Part shown: in pieces, positions 20,005-25,102 of the stretch
Layout: every line of letters starts with the position of its first letter
Position numbering within the stretch: the first letter of the stretch is position 1
Position numbers and translations under genes: made by a program
The notes under the pieces: generated by a model
What the model was told of the DNA's origin: nothing
The model's database searches: none
The model's input: only the letters and a program-made list of their open reading frames with translations
Assembly (NCBI GenBank): GCA_910592005.1
Contig: CAJVPP010000876.1
Span: forward strand, 1 to 25,102
Reading direction: 5' to 3'
DNA: 25,102 bases
DNA from: Funneliformis mosseae
Taxonomy: Eukaryota > Glomeromycota > Glomeromycetes > Glomerales > Glomeraceae

Positions 20005-22061
20005 ATGTTTGATATACTTGCACCACATCTTAAAGGTCTTACGGAAGACCTTAATGATGAAATTAAATATCAAAAGTTTAAACACGGTATTAAAGAAGTT
20101 AAAGAATTTTTAGAAAAACTTGCTAATAGAGGAAAAGTTGATCCTTTAAGCAGTAATTTTGCCCAATATCTTGATGAAAATGATAAATTAAAATATTTAA
20201 GATATGAATTTTCCATTCCTAAATCTCGTGATATTGTTACTGATAAAGTTGGTAAGTTATAAAATCTTTTAGAGAGAGATTCCCTCAATTGTTGAAATTA
20301 AAAGTTATAATCTTTTGTAAATAAAGAGGCGTTAAGTCCCGAAGAAGAGTGCATGTATTTTTGTGGTAATTCACTTGGATTAATGCCAAAGCGTGCAAGA
20401 GAATTGATTAGTCAAGAACTTGACGTATGGGCTTCATCGTATATATCACTATTTTCATTAATTATAAAATATGTAAATTTCTTTTTTTTAAATATTATTA
20501 ATTTTTTTTTTTTTCAAATGTATTAAGAGGAGTTGTTGGTCATTTTAAACATAAACATAATCGACCGTGGGTATCCATTGAAGACACTGTTGTAGAAAAG
20601 ATGGCAGATATAGTTGGTAAACTGATAAATTTTCATTTTTTCGAAAACTTTTTAAGATTAGTTAAACAAATCTTTTTTTTTTTTTTTTTTCTAGGAGCAA
20701 AACCTATTGAGATTGCTATTATGAATACTCTTACTTCGAATTTACATCTACTTATGGCATCATTTTATACACCAAATACAAAAAAGACTCGTAAAAAGAT
20801 TTTGATAGAGCCAATGGCTTTCCCAACCGATCTTGTTAGTGTATATTTTAAATATAGTTCTATTTAAATTTAAACAAGATATCATTTATATTTAATCTAT
20901 GTATTAATATTTATAGTATGCAATAGAATCTCAAATTAAATTCCATGGATTAGATCCCGCTAAAGAATTGATCAAGGTGACACCACCTGAAGGAGAAAGT
21001 GTTGTACCACTTAATTCCATTCTTGAGATCATTGAGAAAGAAGGTCACACCATTTCTTTGGTATTGTTTAGCGGAGTTCATTATTATACTGGACAATTCT
21101 TTAAAATGAAAAAGATTACTCAAGCTGCTCAAAGAAAGGTATCAATATGCTTTTGGAAAATTTATTATATATCTTTCTTTTTATTTTGACTTTGTTTTTT
21201 TTTATAAAATAATTATTTTTTAATACGTACTTTGTAGGGATGTATTGTGGGATTTGATTTATCTCATGCTGTTGGTAATGTTGTTCTCAAACTTCATAAA
21301 TGGGGAATTGATTTTGCAGCATGGTGTTCTTATAAATATTTGAATTCTGGACCTGGAGGTATCGCTGGTATCTTTCTCCACGAAAAACATGCCAACGATT
21401 TCAATCGTCCGAGGTATGTATATCTTGACTTATATGAAAACATTTTAACAAAAAAATTCGAAATTTTTCATTAATAAAGGTATGTAACATCATAGGTTGG
21501 CAGGATGGTGGGGTTCGGAACGGAAATCAAGATTTAAAATGGATCAACGTGAGTAAAAGTTGAATTCAGTTTGTTTATTAAACAATTCAAAAGAATTAAT
21601 TTTAAATTTATTTTTATTTTACCTCTCGAAAAGAATTCAAGCCAATTCCTGGAGCAAGTGGATTTCAAGTATCTAATCCATCAGTATTGAACGTAGTATC
21701 ATTATTGGCAAGTTTGGAATTATTTTCAAGAACGAGTATGGTCAATCTACGTGCTAAATCTATATTACTTACAGGATATTTAGAATATTTATTAGATAAA
21801 CAGTTAAATGGATTAGGATTTAAAATTATTACACCACGTGATCCACATCAAAGAGGATGTCAACTTTCATTAAAATTTTTTGAGCGCAGTGTACAAGAGA
21901 AAGTTCATAAAGAATTAATGAGTTACGGAGCAGTTGTCGATGAGCGAAGTCCTGATATCATTAGAATTGCCCCAAATCCTATGTATAACAATTTTTCAGA
22001 AGTATTTCGTTTCGTTAGAGCCCTTAAAGTTGTTATAGGTGATATAGGGGTAAAAGATTAA
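20005..22061 (+). CDS. BNA5: kynureninase, eight exons
   Basis: PLP enzyme that hydrolyses kynurenine and 3-hydroxykynurenine to (3-hydroxy)anthranilate plus alanine, in the cytosolic tryptophan-to-NAD pathway. Exons by GT..AG rule and phase: 20005-20251, 20327-20438, 20528-20616, 20695-20834, 20917-21138, 21238-21413, 21496-21548, 21634-22061; introns 75-99 bp; total 1,467 bp, 488 aa, against 465 aa in human KYNU. Signatures in order: [11 protein letters not shown] (about 94-104), [20 protein letters not shown] with the PLP-phosphate Leu-Thr (162-163), AFPTD (191-195), [23 protein letters not shown] (Asp277, His280), [16 protein letters not shown] with the Schiff-base Lys303, [27 protein letters not shown], and RIAPNPMYN near the C-terminus. 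All key residues are present and every splice junction restores family sequence. The residue at junction 2 (WAS-S-GVVG) is Ser where Arg is common; both splice sites there are slightly atypical. Confidence 0.95.
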
Positions 22062-22136
22062 GCATCGTCACGGGATTATTTATTTAAATACCTACTTATC
22101 TATTTTTAGTAACCCATTTTTGAGATCAATTAGTCC

Positions 22137-22173
22137 AATAAAAATAACACACGATATATATAAATACAATAAA
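22137..22173 (+). promoter_or_regulatory. candidate kynureninase polyadenylation signals
   Basis: AATAAA occurs at 22137-22142 and 22168-22173, 76 and 107 bp after the stop codon; the second is followed at once by a T-rich tract. In AT-rich DNA such hexamers are common, so assignment is tentative. Confidence 0.35.
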
Positions 22174-22297
22174 TAAATTTTTTTTTTTTTTACATTAATC
22201 ACCTTCCCTCTTTCTTTCTTTTTTTTTGCGAATTTAACTAAAGCAGAATACTTTGACAATTAAATGACATTGTAATAATTTCTGCATTTACTCAATA

Positions 22298-22315
22298 CAA
22301 CAACAACAACAACAA
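22298..22315 (+). promoter_or_regulatory. (CAA)6 leader just before the HUT1-type start codon
   Basis: Six CAA triplets end 3 bp before the ATG at 22319; the start context AAAAAATGA is favourable. CAA repeats form unstructured 5' leaders and are known to aid translation in other systems. A C/T-rich tract (about 22200-22226, CCTTCCCTCTTTCTTTC) lies about 100 bp upstream and is typical of fungal core promoters. The role is inferred. Confidence 0.45.
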
Positions 22316-22318
22316 AAA

Positions 22319-23323
22319 ATGACAGTAGTTAAAGTTATTTTTAGCGTTACAGGAATCTATGCGTGTTTTTTAACCTGGGGAGTATTACAAGAAAGAGTAT
22401 CGACAACATCATATGGAGAATCACGGTCAGATAGATTTAAATACTTCGTTTTCTTGAATATGATACAGTCATTTATGGCATCAATAGTAGCATTTTTATA
22501 TTTATTAATCACAAGAAAATCCATCCTTGATAATGTTAATTCCAAGTTATTCATAAAATTAATTCAAGTAGCATTTTTCGGTACGATTGGATCACCTTTT
22601 GGATATGAAAGTTTAAAACACATAGATTATCCAACCATGATCTTGGGGAAATCGTGTAAATTAGTACCAGTCATGTTGATGAGCAAAATTTTAAATAGAA
22701 AAACATTTCCTCCACATCAATATGTAGTGGTTTTTTTAATTACGGTTGGAGTGAGTTCTTTCATGTTATTACAACCGATTAGTGAAAAAAAGAAAACAAT
22801 GTCCTCGAATTCATTTTATGGTATATTATTATTAACGACGAATTTGTTAATTGATGGTATAACAAATTCTAAGCAAGATCAAATTTTTGAAAAATTTAAA
22901 ATCACGGGACAACAAATGATGTTTTTTATGAATTTATTTTGTGGGTTGTTAATGTTCATTTACTTATTATCACCTATTAATCATGAACTTAATAATGCGA
23001 TAGAATTTTGCATGAAATATCCAAAAGTGTTGGAAGATATTTTGTTTTTTTCTTTGTGTGGAGCATTAGGGCAGTGCTTTATCTTCTTTACATTGATGAA
23101 TTTCGGTTCATTATTCTTAGTTACTGTCAATGTTACTCGAAAATTATTCACTATATTATTATCAATATTTTGGTTTGAACATCAATTAAACGTTGAACAA
23201 TGGTTTGCCGTCTTACTTGTTTTTTCGGGTATTGGATTAGAAGCTTATAATAAACTATCAGTTAGTAGTAAGAAACAATTAGATGAGATTAATAAGAAAA
23301 AACTTGCTGGAAAAACTTTATAA
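22319..23323 (+). CDS. HUT1: SLC35B1/HUT1-type ER nucleotide(-sugar) transporter
   Basis: Single-exon 334-aa multi-pass protein of the drug/metabolite transporter superfamily. Yeast and fission yeast HUT1 are linked to UDP-galactose transport and ER folding; human SLC35B1 exchanges ATP/ADP (and possibly other nucleotides) across the ER membrane, so substrate is not settled by sequence. About ten hydrophobic segments: roughly 5-22, 42-64, 79-97, 105-124, 134-152, 164-181, 199-217, 240-260, 263-285 and 294-311. Family signatures: LTWGVLQE (18-25), GTIGSPFGYESL (88-99), MILGKSCKLVPVML (107-120), LIDGITNSKQD (177-187), GALGQCFIF (248-256), NFGSL (261-265) and VTRKLFTILLS (272-282). The lysine-rich C-terminus (NKKKLAGKTL) is not a canonical KKxx retrieval signal, although the tail is basic. 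Length is normal and no intron is needed, unlike its eight-exon neighbour 257 bp upstream on the same strand. Confidence 0.95.
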   Translation: MTVVKVIFSVTGIYACFLTWGVLQERVSTTSYGESRSDRFKYFVFLNMIQSFMASIVAFLYLLITRKSILDNVNSKLFIKLIQVAFFGTIGSPFGYESLKHIDYPTMILGKSCKLVPVMLMSKILNRKTFPPHQYVVVFLITVGVSSFMLLQPISEKKKTMSSNSFYGILLLTTNLLIDGITNSKQDQIFEKFKITGQQMMFFMNLFCGLLMFIYLLSPINHELNNAIEFCMKYPKVLEDILFFSLCGALGQCFIFFTLMNFGSLFLVTVNVTRKLFTILLSIFWFEHQLNVEQWFAVLLVFSGIGLEAYNKLSVSSKKQLDEINKKKLAGKTL

Positions 23324-23348
23324 TTATATTTGAACTTAAGAAGGATTT

Positions 23349-23354
23349 AATAAA
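23349..23354 (+). promoter_or_regulatory. candidate polyadenylation signal of the transporter gene
   Basis: AATAAA 26 bp after the stop codon, the first such hexamer downstream. It is close to the stop, so a later signal is also possible in this AT-rich DNA. Confidence 0.3.
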
Positions 23355-23756
23355 TTTTAGAATAATTATACTTTGCTTTAGAATAATAATCAAGATTTAT
23401 ATTAAATTATAATAATTACATTAACGTTAATATTAAATAATTTAAAATTTTTATTTTATAAAGAATAAATTTGTTCTAAAAAAAGAATCCAAATTAATAG
23501 TTAAACTTTTTATTTATATTACTATTATAAAAAATGATTTGATTTAAAATTTAATTAAAAAACGATTTTATATTATGATTCGAATTTTTTTTTTATTTGA
23601 TTTAAATTTATTAATTATTGTTAATTACTAATAATAATTTAAGTATGATAACAAAATTTAAAAATACATTTAATAATTTTTTATTTTTTAAAATATGAGA
23701 ATATTACTAGTAAAACAATTTGATAAAATATATAAATTAGTAATATTTTAAATAGT
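23355..23756. other. AT-rich spacer between the transporter gene and a pogo relic
   Basis: Only A/T-rich sequence with stops in all frames; no repeats or motifs beyond homopolymers are supported. Confidence 0.5.
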
Positions 23757-23758
23757 TA

Positions 23759-24335
23759 CCGTATTTTTGTATTTTCCAATATTAAACACCCTCCGAAAAT
23801 AAGCATCCCCTTGTTTTACATAATATCAGTCATAAACCAAAAATAAGCAAACCAAAATATTACATTATTATAGAAAATATTATATTTACAATAAAAGAAT
23901 TTAACTATTATTCAAACAATAATTTCTATTTCATTTTCTATATTCTCCACATTTCTATTTATTTTATTTTGAATTTCATCAAAAATTTCATCAATTTCTT
24001 TGTAAATTTCATCATCTTTTATTCCATTTAAGGTATTTGATATATTACACTTTTTAAAGGAATGAATAATATTTCTTTAGAAACATTTTTCTAAGTTAAC
24101 TTATTCACATACTTCACTTATCTTATATATCAAAGATTTTCTGCTTTAGTATACCTATTACTACCATTAGTCATTTAAAGATGTCACATGAAGATTATCT
24201 TTAAAAGGTTTGTTAATTGTAATATCAAGTAGTTGATAATCACTTGTCAAACCACCTGGAATTACTGCTAAATCAACTTTTATTAAATTTTTATTTAACT
24301 GATTCTTCTAAATATTCTTAAAAAAATTATATACT
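23759..24335 (-). pseudogene. pogo/Tigger-type transposase C-terminal relic and element end
   Basis: Minus-strand translation from about 24330 gives NKNLIKVDLAVIPGGLTSDY + QLLDITINKPFKDN, the hallmark of DDE_1 (pogo/Tigger/Jerky) transposases, usually HKTDLVVIPGGLTS.LQPLDV.INKPFK. After several stops it continues HSFKKCNISNTLNGIKDDEI and a Glu/Ile-rich tail, ending with TGA at 23912-23914. On the outer side ACCGTATTTTTG.. and CACCCTCCGAAAATAAGCAT (about 23757-23810) resemble the GC-richer terminal repeats of such elements, with TA at 23757-23758 as a possible target duplication. The DNA-binding domain, most of the catalytic core and the other end are missing. It is inactive. Confidence 0.7.
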
Positions 24336-24564
24336 ATTATGATTAGAAATTTAAATTAACTTCTTGATATTCTTATATTATTAAAATAATTGGAATATAT
24401 TATAATAAAACTAAACAAAGTGAATATTAGTATTATTAGAATTTTAAGAGTCAAATTTATAATATAATTATTAAAATTTCCATTTGTTTGTTATCTTAAT
24501 ATTTAATGATATATAAAATTACTTCTATATAAAAATAGTTAATATAAAGCTAATTTATGTTAGA

Positions 24565-24748
24565 TATAGATGAGGGACGAAACCCCTTAATAACAGTTGA
24601 AACTTAGACGAAACTATATTTAAATCATAATAAGGAATACGACGAAACCCATTCGATACGACGAAAGCTGAAACTGTCGAAACTATATTAAAAATATAGA
24701 AAAGGGTATGACAAAATTATTTTGAGGAGGTTTCGGCAGGCATCTATA
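24565..24748. mobile_element. 184-bp MITE with perfect 8-10 bp target duplication
   Basis: The left end TATAGATGAGGGACGAAACC (24565-24584) matches the right end read in reverse, TATAGATGCCTGCCGAAACC (24729-24748), at 16 of 20 positions. ATGTTAGA flanks both sides exactly (24557-24564 and 24749-24756); the identity extends to ATGTTAGATA. The interior repeats CGAAAC several times (24578 on, 24608, 24641, 24660, 24678) and CGAAACTATATT twice. The duplication length fits hAT (8 bp) or Mutator-like (9-10 bp) elements. The perfect duplication suggests this is the youngest insertion in the window. Confidence 0.8.
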
Positions 24749-24941
24749 ATGTTAGATATATTATAAAATCCAAGAATTATAATATTATTAGAAGTATTTT
24801 GAAGAAGAAATAATATACAAGATTATTTTATTTAGGAATTAATTTTTATTATTATATTTGATAATTAAGAAATTTATTAGTAGATTTACTTATTCAGTAT
24901 CCCATAATTTTTTATAATTAATGATGATTATAATAAATCAG

Positions 24942-24998
24942 TTATCAGGCAAAAAATCATTTATCAGGCAAAAAATTGTTTATCAGGCAAAAAATCAT
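24942..24998. repeat. 19-bp tandem repeat, three copies
   Basis: TTATCAGGCAAAAAATCAT occurs at 24942-24960 and 24980-24998, with TTATCAGGCAAAAAATTGT between at 24961-24979. A partial AAAGGCATTAA follows. Near-identity of the copies indicates a recent expansion. Confidence 0.9.
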
Positions 24999-25102
24999 TA
25001 AAAGGCATTAATAATTTTTATTAAACATTATTTGTATTAATAAAATTACATTTAAAACTAATTAATTATATATAGTACAATTTGTATAATAAGTTTTATT
25101 AA

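Noticed and set aside
20070..20288. 72-codon minus-strand open frame over kynureninase exon 1
   Set aside because: Antisense shadow of a clear coding exon.
20601..20867. Plus-strand open frame read through as one 88-aa protein
   Set aside because: It runs through an intron (20617-20694) joining exons 3 and 4 of kynureninase; the spliced model restores conserved family sequence.
24900..25010. CRISPR-like array at the right edge
   Set aside because: The 19-bp units follow one another without spacers, and the window is eukaryotic; it is a simple tandem repeat.

Overview
The window is very AT-rich eukaryotic DNA. It holds two healthy genes surrounded by decayed mobile elements. Short introns (75-99 bp, GT..AG), the standard code, an intact kynureninase, and several relics that look like protein families I associate with Rhizophagus suggest an arbuscular mycorrhizal fungus (Glomeromycotina, probably Glomeraceae). 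That placement is inferred from remembered family resemblance, not from a search.

Layout. 1-540: no gene. 550-2545 (minus): dead gag/aspartyl-protease-type retroelement gene. 2593-2890: small hairpin and CTGAA/TTCAG-rich DNA. 3209-4367: TIR-bounded element carrying a 30-bp minisatellite. 5384-6371: Tc1-type element with 34-bp TIRs, TA duplication and only the transposase C-terminus, its middle filled by a second inverted-repeat element (about 5607-6125). 7836-8188: further inverted-arm element. 8500-11890 (minus): long relic of a transposase-like multicopy family. 12609-12760 and 13012-13135: two foldback MITEs. 13879-15960: broken polytopic membrane receptor-like gene with a complete but dead Tc1/mariner element (14133-15454) inside its first intron. 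17184-17578: three hairpins, one with two 48-nt arms and a 4-nt loop. 18845-18929: GC-rich duplicated 21-mer. 19067-19780: second, better preserved mariner-type transposase relic ending about 225 bp before the kynureninase start.

The functional core is 20005-23323: an eight-exon kynureninase gene (BNA5/KYNU type, 488 aa by my splice model) followed 257 bp later on the same strand by a single-exon SLC35B1/HUT1-type ER nucleotide(-sugar) transporter of 334 aa. The two have no evident pathway link; kynureninase serves tryptophan catabolism and de novo NAD synthesis, HUT1-type carriers supply the ER lumen. After them come a pogo/Tigger-type transposase C-terminal relic (23759-24335, minus), a 184-bp MITE with a perfect 8-10 bp target duplication, and a 19-bp tandem repeat.

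The most notable overall pattern is a repeated architecture: several non-autonomous elements have long inverted arms rich in one short word (AGCTT, GGACT or GAGTT types, a different word in each), an internal AT-rich or minisatellite core, and imperfect 8-bp direct repeats at the ends.
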